64,000 nucleotides of DNA from Marinomonas primoryensis. GTDB lineage: Bacteria > Pseudomonadota > Gammaproteobacteria > Pseudomonadales > Marinomonadaceae. The DNA is taken from assembly GCF_013372285.1 (NCBI RefSeq), contig NZ_CP054301.1, positions 310,001 through 374,000 of the forward strand, given 5' to 3'. The notes under the pieces are model-generated. The model had not been told where the DNA came from. It saw only the letters and a list, made by a program, of their open reading frames with translations, and made no database searches. The translations under genes were made by a program, and so were the position numbers. Below, piece after piece: positions 1 to 8,292 of the stretch. The stretch's first letter is position 1. Each line of letters begins with the position of its first letter.

Positions 1-76
1 CCGTAATGGTGACATTAACAGGTTCCAGTAAAGGCTTGTCACGGTAAGGCGACCACGCCACGTTATTCAGTTGCAT
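1..76 (-). CDS. Possible ABC transporter ATP-binding protein, N-terminal 25 residues only
   Basis: A minus-strand frame starts at an ATG at 76 and runs off the left edge. Its 25 residues (beginning MQLNNVAWSP and including DKPLLEPVNVTI) look like the first two beta strands of an ABC ATPase of the FhuC/HmuV/BtuD kind, just before the Walker A motif. No Shine-Dalgarno is evident. The start codon lies inside a possible hairpin (CAGTTGC 68-74 with GCAACTG 89-95), so initiation could be structured or regulated. The same frame is open back to about 187, so a longer N-terminus is possible. The family call rests on a short stretch and is tentative. Confidence 0.35.
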   Translation of the reverse strand, partial: MQLNNVAWSPYRDKPLLEPVNVTIT

Positions 77-437
77 GCTGGCGGGCTGGCAACTGGAAAA
101 GTAGCAAGCGTCGTCGTGTGGATGGCTATTTGATGGAGAGAGTACTTTGCTCTTCAAGGTAAAACAGATTCCGTTGATTAATAATTGTTATAATATAACA
201 TTTTAATTATTAAGTACCATCCTTCTTTGTTCTATTGACTAGAATGGCATGACAAAAGCACTTAAATACGCCGCAAACTATACGGAACAGGGTGGGTATG
301 AACAAGGTATGTTAGCGGGGGAATTTTCATCTTGAGATGCGCTAAGCAGATACAGAGTGTGCCTAGAAAAATAAAAAGCCAATGCCGCTTAGGTATTGGC
401 TTTTGTTATTTTATCTTTGTTCTGTCTTGAAATCCGT
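77..437. other. Intergenic region between the partial ABC gene and the chemoreceptor
   Basis: About 360 bases without a convincing gene. Positions 180-215 are very AT-rich (TTATAATATAAC) and could hold the promoter of the leftward gene at 76. A 29-codon frame at 249-335 (plus strand, starting MTKALKYAAN) has no ribosome site and no family I recognise; it could be a gene remnant. The right end holds the terminator described separately. Confidence 0.4.
374..404 (-). terminator. Rho-independent terminator downstream of the chemoreceptor gene
   Basis: A perfect 10-bp inverted repeat (AAAAGCCAAT 374-383, ATTGGCTTTT 395-404) with an 11-nt loop. It is flanked by A-rich sequence on the left and T-rich sequence on the right, so it can work in both directions. 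It lies 34 bases past the stop codon of the leftward chemoreceptor gene. Confidence 0.8.
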
Positions 438-2057
438 TTACACCGTAAAGCGTTTTACTTGATCGGCCAGCTCATCCGAATTGGTTAGTGTTTCTTGAAC
501 TGAATGACTGATACGTCTAGAAATCTCTAGCACTTCTTTTGACATCGAAGACAAACTAGACAGATTCTCATTAATCTCATCGGTAACCTTACTCTGTTCT
601 TCTGTCGCACTGGCTGTTTGCGCGGTGAAGTCGTAAATACGACCAGCCGATTGCTTAACAAAAGTAATGGATTCCTTGGTTTTTTGCGACAAAGAAACAC
701 TGGAACCCGCCATATTGACACTATCTGTGATGGCAGACACCGCATTACTCACACCGGATTGAAGGTCGTTGATCATCTTTTGAATGTCTTCGGTAGACGC
801 CTGAGTTTTACTGGCTAATTCGCGAACTTCGTCAGCAACAACGGCAAAACCTCGGCCTTGTTCGCCCGCTCTTGCTGCCTCAATGGCTGCGTTTAGCGCG
901 AGCAAGTTGGTTTGTTCAGAAATGCCAAGAATCACATCCAATACTGAGGCGATTTTATCAGACCGCTCTGATAGCTGACTGATGACAGAGGCTGCATTGT
1001 TGATCTGATTTGCAAGGCTGTCCAGTTGTTGAATTGAATTGTTAAGCTGTTCGACGCCCTCGTCTGCGCAGCGGTTAAGGGATTCGACTTCTTCCACCGT
1101 GCTGGCTGCATTGTGTGCGACTTCTCGAGTTGCTCCTCCCATTTCTTCAACGGCGGTCACAATAAAGTCGAGAGATTGGTGTTGGCGCTCACTTAACTTA
1201 GCAGATGTTGTTGCAGATTCTCCTAAGCCATGCATTTCTTGTCGGATGTGCTCACAACCTACTCTCACTTCGCCTATTAAACGCCCAAGTTTGGCAACAA
1301 AGCCATCTAGCTCTCGGCTTAGTTCGCCGGTTTCATCTCTTTTTGTGCTATTGATTCGGCGTGTAAGGTCACCATCGCCCGCGCTGATCTCATGCACGCC
1401 ATAGGTGACACGTTTGATGGCTCTGGATATGTTACGAGGCGCAAACCACGCCAGAGAGATGCTGGCGATGAGTACAATGACCGCCAAAATGGCGACGATA
1501 ATTTTAAATTCGTTGGCAAAAAGATCAATTCTTTCTTTTTCATGTGCAGCATGGAGAGCAATGAGCTCTTCTGAATGATCGTACAGGGTGCGTAAATTAA
1601 TGAAATGCGTTTGGTTTGCGCCGATGAATCGAACCATAGCGGCGTTGTGATTTCCTCGCCTAACTTCTTCAACTATTTCTAGGCTGCGCGTATGCCAACT
1701 TTCAAAGTTGACATCAAAATCGACTAAAAAATCTTTGATTTCAGGAATGTCAGACGTCAGTTTACGAAATTCCTGCATTCTGTCATGGGCTTGTTGAGCA
1801 TTGGATAGCACGTTTTTTTCAAGCGACGAGTCTGACAATACTTCTTTTGCAAAGACCAGCGAGGCCAACGCCAAGCGTGATTGATAAAGGTCTCTGTCTG
1901 CGTTTTGTACCAAGGCTGTGCCGTGAGCGTATTTACCTATGCTGCTTTGGAGGTAACCCACTAGTGCTTCTGCAGCGATCACAACGACCAAAAAAATAAA
2001 CGCTAAACTACCAAATGCGATGGTGTAGCGTCCTCTTATTGTATGAAATATACCCAT
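438..2057 (-). CDS. Methyl-accepting chemotaxis protein
   Basis: Inner-membrane chemoreceptor that relays a periplasmic signal to CheA/CheW. It has a first transmembrane helix at about residues 11-33, a roughly 150-residue helical periplasmic sensor, a second transmembrane helix at about 185-205, a HAMP domain (about 207-259) and a long cytoplasmic signalling coiled coil. The conserved hairpin tip [20 protein letters not shown] is intact. There is no C-terminal CheB/CheR-tethering pentapeptide; the protein ends in DQVKRFTV. The frame is open back to 2177, but the ATG at 2057 follows AGGA at good spacing and gives the normal short cytoplasmic N-terminus. The ligand cannot be told from sequence. 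It is a lone gene. Confidence 0.92.
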   Translation of the reverse strand: MGIFHTIRGRYTIAFGSLAFIFLVVVIAAEALVGYLQSSIGKYAHGTALVQNADRDLYQSRLALASLVFAKEVLSDSSLEKNVLSNAQQAHDRMQEFRKLTSDIPEIKDFLVDFDVNFESWHTRSLEIVEEVRRGNHNAAMVRFIGANQTHFINLRTLYDHSEELIALHAAHEKERIDLFANEFKIIVAILAVIVLIASISLAWFAPRNISRAIKRVTYGVHEISAGDGDLTRRINSTKRDETGELSRELDGFVAKLGRLIGEVRVGCEHIRQEMHGLGESATTSAKLSERQHQSLDFIVTAVEEMGGATREVAHNAASTVEEVESLNRCADEGVEQLNNSIQQLDSLANQINNAASVISQLSERSDKIASVLDVILGISEQTNLLALNAAIEAARAGEQGRGFAVVADEVRELASKTQASTEDIQKMINDLQSGVSNAVSAITDSVNMAGSSVSLSQKTKESITFVKQSAGRIYDFTAQTASATEEQSKVTDEINENLSSLSSMSKEVLEISRRISHSVQETLTNSDELADQVKRFTV

Positions 2058-2363
2058 AATATAATCCTGATTTAAACGGTTCTTGTATATTGAAATAACT
2101 TGCCTTCCTTTGCTATAAAACCGCCTTTCGTCCGAAAAATATGGATAAGGCAATAGCGACCTTATATAAAATGGCACCAGACTTACTAATCCGCAAGTAA
2201 GCCTATAAAGGTTAATTGATCAAGTGGTTAATTGTTTAAGTCAGTTAAATCGTTTTAATAAAGAATACGAGGTGGCTTCAAATCCACCTTTTAAAGTAGT
2301 CGATAGGGATAAAGTCGATATACGAAGTAATAAACAGTATGTGATTGTTTTTACATGAAAAAA
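2058..2363. other. Intergenic region upstream of the chemoreceptor
   Basis: This interval should hold the promoter of the leftward chemoreceptor gene and the 3' end of the GST transcript. The upstream extension of the chemoreceptor frame (2058-2177) has no ribosome site and unusual composition, and I treat it as untranslated. No hairpin terminator or other structure stood out. Confidence 0.4.
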
Positions 2364-2984
2364 CTAAAGCGTAGTGTGCGTTATAGGAAGGTACCAATTT
2401 AGTGCTTTGATGGTGTTAATCCAGCGTTGAACATGAGGGTAATTTAATAAATCATAAACACCGCCTTCTTCCGCTACATGGGTGTAAGGAAACAAACAAA
2501 TGTCCGCCAGAGTGAGGGTGTTACCAGTCAAAAAATCCTGTGTAGACAAGGTGTCATCCATGAGTTGCAGCGCGGCATTACCTTGCTGAATTCGGTCTGG
2601 CAGCATTTGTGCTTTTAGATCTGTCATGGCGTTGTGTGTCAGCCAAAAACGTGGCGACGCAATATTTGGTTCATGGCTGTATTGTTCCCAAAATAACCAT
2701 TGATGCACCTTGGCTTTTTGGATTAGATCACTTGGCAATAACGGGGATTGATGCGCTTCTGCTAAGTACAAAAGCACCGCGTTGCTTTCGCTCAAACATT
2801 GCCCATCATCCAGTTCTAAAACAGGAATTTTACCGTTTGGATTCATCGCCAAAAAAGCGTCGGAGTGTGTTTCGCCCTTCGTGATGTCGTATTCTTTTAA
2901 TGTGACCTTTAAGCCTAAAAAAGCACATAACAAACGAATTTTATAACCGTTACCGGAAGGTAAAAAATCGTGCAAAATCATCAT
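2364..2984 (-). CDS. Glutathione S-transferase family protein
   Basis: A 206-residue cytosolic GST with an N-terminal thioredoxin-like domain (about 1-78) and an all-helical C-terminal domain. The glutathione-binding segment NPNGKIPVLE followed by LSESNAVLLYLAE (the cis-Pro and Glu/Ser motifs) is clear. GSTs conjugate or reduce electrophiles with glutathione; the substrate here is unknown. An AAGGAG site precedes two adjacent ATGs (2984 and 2981). The second is better spaced, so the true start may be one codon in. It is probably monocistronic. Confidence 0.9.
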   Translation of the reverse strand: MMILHDFLPSGNGYKIRLLCAFLGLKVTLKEYDITKGETHSDAFLAMNPNGKIPVLELDDGQCLSESNAVLLYLAEAHQSPLLPSDLIQKAKVHQWLFWEQYSHEPNIASPRFWLTHNAMTDLKAQMLPDRIQQGNAALQLMDDTLSTQDFLTGNTLTLADICLFPYTHVAEEGGVYDLLNYPHVQRWINTIKALNWYLPITHTTL

Positions 2985-3295
2985 CAGCTCCTTGTGATCT
3001 TATGGAATAAACGTGCTTGATGATCTTCCCGCAATCCGCACTGATAAAAAAGCCAAATTAATTGATGGCACACACAAGGTTTCCTGATGGATAGAAAAAT
3101 GAAAAAGTATACAGAGCTATTAAAACGATGATTGCAGGGCAGTTCATCGCCGAAAAAAATCAATATCGACTGTCGCCATGAACTGACTCTGGCGGCTCCT
3201 CTAGCTGGACAAAATGTATAGATATTTTCGCTGCTAAATTTTAGGAGCATCTGATACTTTATGTGCTTTACTGATAATTACTTTTTTTCGAGAGA
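2985..3295. other. Intergenic region between divergent GST and DJ-1/PfpI genes
   Basis: About 310 bases separate the two divergent genes and must carry both promoters. An 88-codon minus-strand frame crosses it (2984-3250), but its composition is not protein-like and it has no ribosome site. I see no convincing operator or riboswitch. Confidence 0.4.
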
Positions 3296-3886
3296 ATGAA
3301 ACTCATGAATGTTGGAATTTATCTTTACCATAAAGCAGAGGTGCTGGACTTTTCTGGTCCATTTGAGGTGTTTTCTACGGCGTCTCGTGTTTGCCAAAAC
3401 GATGAACCTTTTAATGTGTTTTTGATTGGTGAATCAGGTGAAACGGTAATCGCTAGAGCTGGCTATAAAGTGGTTCCTAACTACAGTTTCGAAAATCATC
3501 CGAATATTGATGTGTTGATCGTTGTAGGTGGTGATCACACTGAAGAGATAAATAAAGCGCATGTGATTGATTGGATCCATCAGCAGGCTAAAAAAGCGAG
3601 CTTGGTTGCTTCTGTCTGCACAGGCGCTTTTCTATTGGCAAAAGCGGAAGTACTACAATCACAAAAAGTGACGACGCACTGGGAGGATATCGCCGATCTG
3701 AAAGCAATGTTTACAACACTAGAGGTAATAGAAAATGTACGCTGGGTCGATGAAGGTGACATCATTACTTCTGCTGGTATTTCTGCAGGAATTGATATGA
3801 GCTTACATATTGTTAGTAAGCTTCATAGCCTAGATCTCGCAGAAAAAGCGGCTCGCCAAATGGATTTTGATTGGACTAAATCGTAG
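3296..3886 (+). CDS. DJ-1/PfpI family protein (class I glutamine amidotransferase-like)
   Basis: A 196-residue single-domain protein of the DJ-1/PfpI superfamily, close to the isonitrile-hydratase-like and AraC-N-terminal (GATase1-like) branch. The nucleophile elbow is seen as SVCTGAFLLA (Cys about residue 106), with a following TTHWED segment supplying the His, and an early acidic LDFSGPFEVF motif. Members act as hydratases, chaperones or glyoxalases; the substrate cannot be assigned. Starts are possible at 3296 or at the in-frame ATG at 3305, and the latter matches the usual MxVGIYLY beginning. It converges with the ABM gene, 1 base apart. Confidence 0.85.
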   Translation: MKLMNVGIYLYHKAEVLDFSGPFEVFSTASRVCQNDEPFNVFLIGESGETVIARAGYKVVPNYSFENHPNIDVLIVVGGDHTEEINKAHVIDWIHQQAKKASLVASVCTGAFLLAKAEVLQSQKVTTHWEDIADLKAMFTTLEVIENVRWVDEGDIITSAGISAGIDMSLHIVSKLHSLDLAEKAARQMDFDWTKS

Positions 3887-3887
3887 T

Positions 3888-4166
3888 TTAGCCACCTGTA
3901 ACCGTATAAAACCGCTCCACATTTTGCGTTATTTGTCCCCACCGAGATGCCTGAACTCTCGCTTGATGTTTCTCAAAGGCGGCTTTGTCGGTAAATTCCT
4001 CGAACACATCAAATCTATGCAGGTTATTGGCATCTCTTGTTACTGTGAAGACCAAACATCCTGGCTCTTGATGAGTCAGGATGATGTGATTTGGCAGCTC
4101 ACGTAATACGGCTTCTAGATCTTCCGCGGGTACGGTTATGTATCCACTTAGGGTGACTTTAGACAT
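3888..4166 (-). CDS. Antibiotic biosynthesis monooxygenase (ABM) domain protein
   Basis: A small (92-residue) dimeric ferredoxin-like alpha+beta barrel protein of the ABM/YgiN type. The pattern of a first strand (VTLSGYITVP), then EPGCLVFTV, then FDVFEEFTDKAAFEKHQ is typical. Such proteins are quinol or small-aromatic monooxygenases or scavengers of reactive carbonyls. The ATG at 4166 sits just behind AGGGGG and is preferred over the upstream in-frame ATG at 4178. It begins 9 bases after the stop of the upstream EamA gene and is probably cotranscribed with it. Confidence 0.85.
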   Translation of the reverse strand: MSKVTLSGYITVPAEDLEAVLRELPNHIILTHQEPGCLVFTVTRDANNLHRFDVFEEFTDKAAFEKHQARVQASRWGQITQNVERFYTVTGG

Positions 4167-4174
4167 TTTCCCCC

Positions 4175-5116
4175 TCACGCTTTTTCGATTACTACTTTTT
4201 TAGATGACAGCGACCAGTTGAATTTCACCGCGCAAACAGCGAGCAATATCAACAATACCCCGATGCCTTGTAAACCGCTAATAGTATTCGAAAAAGCGAA
4301 ATAGTCGACAAAAAGGGCGGTAACAGGATAGATAAATGACAATAAGGCAATAAGGTTAGTAGGTAGTTTTTGGAAGCTGTCATACATAATGATATACATA
4401 AAACTGGTTAACACGGCACCAAGAATTAAGAGATCTATCCATTGGCTGGTTTGTGTCGGTAAGCTTGTAAAATCGACAAAGGGTAGCAGCATAAAAATAC
4501 CCACAATGACCTGAATCAAGGCCACAAAAGTAGAAGGTATTTGGCTGACTTTTTTTGTGATTAAGGTGGTGACCGTATAAAGCAGGGCGGCGCCTAATGC
4601 GAGTAATAAACCAATAAGTGCGGAAGGTTCATTGTCTTGGGAAACAAGGTTGGAATCCTTAGAGAAGAGCGTCCGAATTTCGCTTAAGTCTAATTCGACG
4701 ATCAAGAAAAGTCCTGTAAACGCAAGCGCTAACCAAAACAGTAAGCTTCCAGACAGCTTGTCCTTGGTGAGTAACGCGCCAGCCAATACCAAAAATAATG
4801 GCTGCATGTGATACGCCACTGTGGCGATAGAAAACGGAATGTATTCAAACGAGGCAAACAAAAAAATCCAGTTTGCAACTAAGGTAATGCCACCTAAGAG
4901 GATCAGCAAGATCGCGTTTCGTTGAAAAAACTCACGACGGATTAATCCTGCATAATAAGCATAACCACCTAGAAAAACAGCACCAATAACACAGCGAAAG
5001 AAAATGACATTCCACACAGATTGCTCAGAACTGATAACAAAGTAACCAATGGTGCCAGACAATATCATTGCGAAAGTTAACTCAATGCTGCCTATCGTAC
5101 TATTCGACTGTTTCAT
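4175..5116 (-). CDS. EamA/DMT family drug/metabolite transporter
   Basis: A 313-residue integral membrane protein with about ten hydrophobic helices in two EamA repeats (roughly residues 8-130 and 165-300), the standard DMT layout. A hydrophilic loop near residues 143-160 separates the halves. DMT carriers usually export amino acids, metabolites or drugs. AAGGAG lies 7 bases before the ATG. The gene is divergent from an Lrp/AsnC regulator, an arrangement common for amino-acid exporters, so regulation by that neighbour and amino-acid export are reasonable inferences. Confidence 0.88.
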   Translation of the reverse strand: MKQSNSTIGSIELTFAMILSGTIGYFVISSEQSVWNVIFFRCVIGAVFLGGYAYYAGLIRREFFQRNAILLILLGGITLVANWIFLFASFEYIPFSIATVAYHMQPLFLVLAGALLTKDKLSGSLLFWLALAFTGLFLIVELDLSEIRTLFSKDSNLVSQDNEPSALIGLLLALGAALLYTVTTLITKKVSQIPSTFVALIQVIVGIFMLLPFVDFTSLPTQTSQWIDLLILGAVLTSFMYIIMYDSFQKLPTNLIALLSFIYPVTALFVDYFAFSNTISGLQGIGVLLILLAVCAVKFNWSLSSKKVVIEKA

Positions 5117-5126
5117 AAATGCGCTC

Positions 5127-5183
5127 CTTGTAAGGTTGTTTACTAACTTACCTTATTAATCAAAGATGTTTTCTTTGTAAGGT
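5127..5183. promoter_or_regulatory. Candidate Lrp-type operators between eamA and the Lrp/AsnC gene
   Basis: Several dyads crowd this divergent promoter region: CCTTG-TAAGG (5127-5136), ACCTTA (5150-5155) with TAAGGT (5178-5183), and CAAAG (5161-5165) with CTTTG (5173-5177). Repeated degenerate dyads are expected for an octameric Lrp/AsnC protein. Assignment to the adjacent regulator is an inference. Confidence 0.4.
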
Positions 5184-5281
5184 GAGTATTCTATGGTTTA
5201 TAGAATAAAGCGAAACAAGGCCTTTTGGCAGACCAATAAAAAGACAAATAACGCTAGATACTGTATTTATTGGAGGTAAAA

Positions 5282-5743
5282 ATGAGAAATGACCTTAAAA
5301 AAGAAGATGCCCATTTGGATGGCATAGATACGCGCTTAATCGAGCTACTTTACGATAACGCCAGAACCCCTGTTACCGAACTCGCTCGTGCGGTTGGAAT
5401 GACGGCACCGAGTGTGAATGAACGACTAAGGAGACTCGAAGAAAGTGGTGTGATTGCGAATTATCGTGTCGAAGTGAACCCAGCTGCATTAGGTTACGGC
5501 TTGATGGCGATTGTTCGTATGCGCCAATTACCGGGTAAAATGAAAGAACTGGAAGCGCAAATCAATTCGATTGCTGAAATAGTGGAATGCGACAAAGTCA
5601 CGGGAGACGACTGCTATATTGCACGCCTTTATCTAAAGGACATCAGCGAACTTGACCCAATCTTAGACAGTATATCTGAACTGGCGGACACCAATACGGC
5701 GATTGTGAAATCCACCCCAGTGAAGCGCCGGTTGTTAGTTTAA
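5282..5743 (+). CDS. Lrp/AsnC family transcriptional regulator
   Basis: A 153-residue feast/famine regulator. It has an N-terminal winged HTH (about residues 15-60; TELARAVGMTAPSVNERLRR) joined to a C-terminal RAM/AsnC ligand domain with the usual GDDCYIARL region. GGAGGT lies 4 bases before the ATG at 5282; an upstream in-frame TTG at 5270 overlaps this site and is rejected. Divergent from the EamA transporter, which it probably controls in response to an amino acid. Confidence 0.9.
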   Translation: MRNDLKKEDAHLDGIDTRLIELLYDNARTPVTELARAVGMTAPSVNERLRRLEESGVIANYRVEVNPAALGYGLMAIVRMRQLPGKMKELEAQINSIAEIVECDKVTGDDCYIARLYLKDISELDPILDSISELADTNTAIVKSTPVKRRLLV

Positions 5744-5750
5744 GCGGCTG

Positions 5751-6578
5751 TTAAACAATCGGCCCTAATGCGTTCTTGATCACACTGGCAGCGGAGCATT
5801 CTCCAACCGAATTTGACCCTTCTTTTCCGAGCGTTTGCAATTTGCTTGTTGCTTCGTATGAGCCCAGACTGGCGGCTTTCTGAAGCCATAATATATAGTT
5901 GTTTTGATCTTCTTTGAAATCAAGGTAGTTATCAATATCGTCTTTGTCATTAAAGTCAGAATGGCGTTCCTTATTGAAGGCTTTTGCGACAGTAAGGGCG
6001 GCACGACTATTGCCTAATTCCGCAGCGACAGAAGCGATTGCAATGGCCACTTTGTAATTGGTTTTCAATATTTTTCCATTCAATAAGGACTCAGACAAAC
6101 TGAAAAGAGACTCAGCGTTACCTTCTTTTGCCTGTTGAATGTCGTCTTTGGTTTTTCTGATGACGGTCACTGAAAAATGATCAAGGTTGTCGAGAAAAAT
6201 AAGATCTTGCTCTTCGAAGTGTTTTTTTAACGCTTTTACCCGAGCGGCTTTTCGTACTTTAAACCCGAAGACCAAGCCGACAAATAAAATACCGACATAC
6301 ACCAATATCATAGCAACGACCGCAGCAAGATAAATGGATATTGGAACCATGTCGAACAGGGGTTTTGGATTAAACATAAGTAAGCGGATGACCGTGCAAG
6401 CTAATAGAATAATCAGAAAAAATTTCCCTAGCCCACGAGATTTATTGCTTTCCTCCCACTCTTTTTTGGCTTGTTCGGACTGAATAAAATGTTCTTCATC
6501 AATAGGAAGGGCAGTCGCCTTTAGGAAGTCGTCGCTATGGGTCAGCTTTTGTAAAACGGTAAGAGTGTCTTGATCCAT
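5751..6578 (-). CDS. Membrane protein of unknown function with Sel1/TPR-like C-terminal repeats
   Basis: I do not recognise a named family. About 275 residues: a soluble N-terminal 50 residues, two strong transmembrane helices (about residues 52-70 and 80-108), a basic stretch (KVRKAARVKALKKH), then a helical region whose ESLFSLSESLLNG, AIASVAAELGNSRAAL and WLQKAASLGSYEATSKL segments resemble degenerate Sel1-like/TPR repeats. A scaffold or interaction role is plausible. The ATG at 6578 is preferred (AAGG upstream) over the ATG at 6608, which has no ribosome site. Converges with the Lrp gene, 7 bases apart. Confidence 0.6.
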   Translation of the reverse strand: MDQDTLTVLQKLTHSDDFLKATALPIDEEHFIQSEQAKKEWEESNKSRGLGKFFLIILLACTVIRLLMFNPKPLFDMVPISIYLAAVVAMILVYVGILFVGLVFGFKVRKAARVKALKKHFEEQDLIFLDNLDHFSVTVIRKTKDDIQQAKEGNAESLFSLSESLLNGKILKTNYKVAIAIASVAAELGNSRAALTVAKAFNKERHSDFNDKDDIDNYLDFKEDQNNYILWLQKAASLGSYEATSKLQTLGKEGSNSVGECSAASVIKNALGPIV

Positions 6579-6733
6579 GGGAGTACCTTTCGATGAAGTG
6601 TTTTGCATTTGTTAGGGTGCATTATAGAGACTTAAGTCGGGAAATCACTACCAATATAGCGATTGTGATATCTGCGCCAATGGCGTGTCGGCTGTTGATT
6701 TTCTGTAATGACGCGCAGTAATGTGTAAAATGC

Positions 6734-6755
6734 TTAACTATTATCGCTATAACTG
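6734..6755. promoter_or_regulatory. OhrR-type operator upstream of ohrR
   Basis: The segment TAACTATTATCGCTATAACT resembles the two perfect palindromes further right (GTTATTGCAATAAC and AGTTATCGCGATAACT) and lies 26 bases before the ohrR start. It is probably the autoregulatory operator, with slightly degenerate symmetry. Confidence 0.6.
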
Positions 6756-6780
6756 TTCGCGCAACCATTTATGAGAACCT

Positions 6781-7215
6781 ATGAAATCACATAACCCTTT
6801 ACGACTCGACAGTCAGCTTTGTTTTGCTTTGTATTCCACTTCGCTGGCGATGACGCAATTTTATAAAGAGCCGCTGTCGCAGATTGGCCTGACGTATCCG
6901 CAATACACGGTAATGCTGATTCTATGGGAGCAAGACGGCGTCAGTTTGAAACACATCGGCGATGCCCTTGGACAAAAGTCGGGCGCTCTTACGCCGGTTA
7001 TTAAACGCATGGAAGCAGATGGCTTAGTTCAGCGTTTACGTGGTGTAGAAGACGATAGAAGCTTAAGCATTGCGTTAACAGAAAAAGGAAAGCAGCTTCG
7101 TATGCAAGGGTTGGAAGTAAACCGCTGCGTTGCTGAAGCCTGCGGGATTGATATGGACGAAGTGGTGGCATTGCGTGAGCAATTGGTGAAATTGAGATCA
7201 AAATTAATAAAATAA
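6781..7215 (+). CDS. ohrR: MarR-family organic hydroperoxide sensor OhrR
   Basis: A 144-residue MarR/OhrR repressor with winged HTH (about residues 50-100; LKHIGDALGQKSGALTPVIK, then the wing RGVEDDRSLSIALT). The reactive cysteine sits near the N-terminus in the LDSQLCFALYS motif (Cys14), as expected for OhrR, which releases DNA when oxidised by organic peroxides. It lies upstream of ohr with palindromic operators before each gene. The pairing with ohr makes the assignment firm. Confidence 0.93.
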   Translation: MKSHNPLRLDSQLCFALYSTSLAMTQFYKEPLSQIGLTYPQYTVMLILWEQDGVSLKHIGDALGQKSGALTPVIKRMEADGLVQRLRGVEDDRSLSIALTEKGKQLRMQGLEVNRCVAEACGIDMDEVVALREQLVKLRSKLIK

Positions 7216-7229
7216 TGGTTGCGTAGTAA

Positions 7230-7246
7230 TAGTTATTGCAATAACA
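7230..7246. promoter_or_regulatory. OhrR operator, second copy
   Basis: A perfect 14-bp palindrome, GTTATTGCAATAAC (7232-7245), lies between ohrR and ohr. It shares its half-site GTTAT with the operator at 7291-7306. Confidence 0.65.
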
Positions 7247-7256
7247 TAAATTCAAC

Positions 7257-7282
7257 AGCTCAGGACAACTGAGCTTTTATTT
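7257..7282 (+). terminator. Terminator between ohrR and ohr
   Basis: A perfect 7-bp stem (AGCTCAG 7257-7263, CTGAGCT 7269-7275) with a GACAA loop is followed by TTTATTTG. It separates ohrR from ohr, which has its own operator-bearing promoter just downstream. Confidence 0.75.
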
Positions 7283-7290
7283 GACTTTAT

Positions 7291-7306
7291 AGTTATCGCG
7301 ATAACT
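7291..7306. promoter_or_regulatory. OhrR operator in front of ohr
   Basis: AGTTATCGCGATAACT is a perfect 16-bp palindrome 63 bases before the ohr start codon, where the ohr promoter is expected. It is the best of three related sites around these two genes. Confidence 0.75.
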
Positions 7307-7369
7307 GTTTTGGAAGACTATTTCCGATCATTATTTCGTACTAACCATCACTTAATTAAGGAATCAATC

Positions 7370-7792
7370 ATGCAAGCAATTTATAGCGCAACAGCAACTT
7401 CTACTGGCGGCCGCGATGGTCGTTCCGTTTCATCTGATAACAAATTGGACCTTTCCCTCAGTACGCCAAAAGAATTAGGCGGCGCGGGCGGTGAAGGTAC
7501 AAATCCAGAGCAACTTTTTGCCGCAGGTTACTCGGCTTGTTTCATTGGCGCGTTGAAATTAGTGGCGTCACAGCAGAAAATCAAAATGCCTGCTGACGTA
7601 AACGTCACGGCGACAATCGGTATTGGCCCAAACACCAAAGGCGAAGGATTTACCATCAGTGCGGATTTGGAAGTCAACATTCCTGGTGTTGAAGCCAGCG
7701 TGGTAGAGCAGTTAGTTGAAGCCGCTCACCAGGTTTGCCCATACTCAAACGCAACTCGTGGCAATATCGACGTGAACTTCACTATCAAGTAA
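7370..7792 (+). CDS. ohr: Organic hydroperoxide resistance protein Ohr
   Basis: A thiol peroxidase of the Ohr/OsmC fold (140 residues) that reduces organic and lipid hydroperoxides using lipoyl-type reductants. Both catalytic cysteines are present, in [11 protein letters not shown] and in [11 protein letters not shown], and the GGRDGRS N-terminal motif is canonical. AAGGAA precedes the ATG at 7370; a longer open frame from 7310 would add 20 non-homologous residues and is rejected. Controlled by OhrR through the palindromes upstream. Confidence 0.96.
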   Translation: MQAIYSATATSTGGRDGRSVSSDNKLDLSLSTPKELGGAGGEGTNPEQLFAAGYSACFIGALKLVASQQKIKMPADVNVTATIGIGPNTKGEGFTISADLEVNIPGVEASVVEQLVEAAHQVCPYSNATRGNIDVNFTIK

Positions 7793-7827
7793 GTCCAATA
7801 TAAAACGTATTATGTTAGCCCTAAAAC

Positions 7828-7863
7828 TCCCTTTTGCATTAGATTGCGGAAGGGATTTTTTTG
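7828..7863 (+). terminator. Terminator downstream of ohr
   Basis: A 10-bp stem with two G-T pairs (TCCCTTTTGC 7828-7837, GCGGAAGGGA 7846-7855) is followed by eight Ts. It lies 35 bases after the ohr stop codon. Confidence 0.85.
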
Positions 7864-7944
7864 TTGCGTTTTAATCGTGATCTTAAGCGACTACACTGGT
7901 GCTTGGTACGATACATTTTCTTATTTAAATAAAGGTGGAAAAGC

Positions 7945-8253
7945 ATGACACATCGAAAGCTCGAACAGCATGAGATAGAGAAAGCACTTAACCAGTTAAA
8001 TACAGAAACGTCACAAGACTGGACGATAGAGGACGAAAAGCTCAGTAAAAGCTTTAAATTCAAAAACTTCCAACACGCTTTTGGTTTTATGACCATGTGT
8101 GCCATCTATGCTGAAAAGCAAGGTCATCATCCAGAATGGTTTAATGTGTACAGTACGGTCAAAATCCAACTGACCACCCACGATGTGTCGGGTATTTCCC
8201 ATAAAGACTTTGATCTTGCCAAGCAAATGGAAACCTTTGCATCGTGCGTTTAG
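7945..8253 (+). CDS. phhB: Pterin-4a-carbinolamine dehydratase
   Basis: A 102-residue PCD/DCoH protein that dehydrates 4a-hydroxytetrahydropterin, recycling the cofactor of aromatic amino acid hydroxylases. The family motif HHPEWFNVY and the later [16 protein letters not shown] are intact, giving the catalytic His-His...His set. AAGG precedes the ATG. No phenylalanine hydroxylase lies nearby, so its partner must be elsewhere. Confidence 0.93.
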   Translation: MTHRKLEQHEIEKALNQLNTETSQDWTIEDEKLSKSFKFKNFQHAFGFMTMCAIYAEKQGHHPEWFNVYSTVKIQLTTHDVSGISHKDFDLAKQMETFASCV

Positions 8254-8292
8254 TCCATAATGATGCGTAGGCTTCTGGTTATTTGAGTCGGA

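Noticed and set aside
438..2177. 579-residue version of the chemoreceptor
   Set aside because: The 40 extra residues lack a ribosome site and would put a long unconserved segment before the first transmembrane helix; the ATG at 2057 is well placed.
2984..3250. 88-codon minus-strand frame upstream of GST
   Set aside because: No ribosome site, aromatic/Cys-rich composition and no recognisable family; treated as intergenic.
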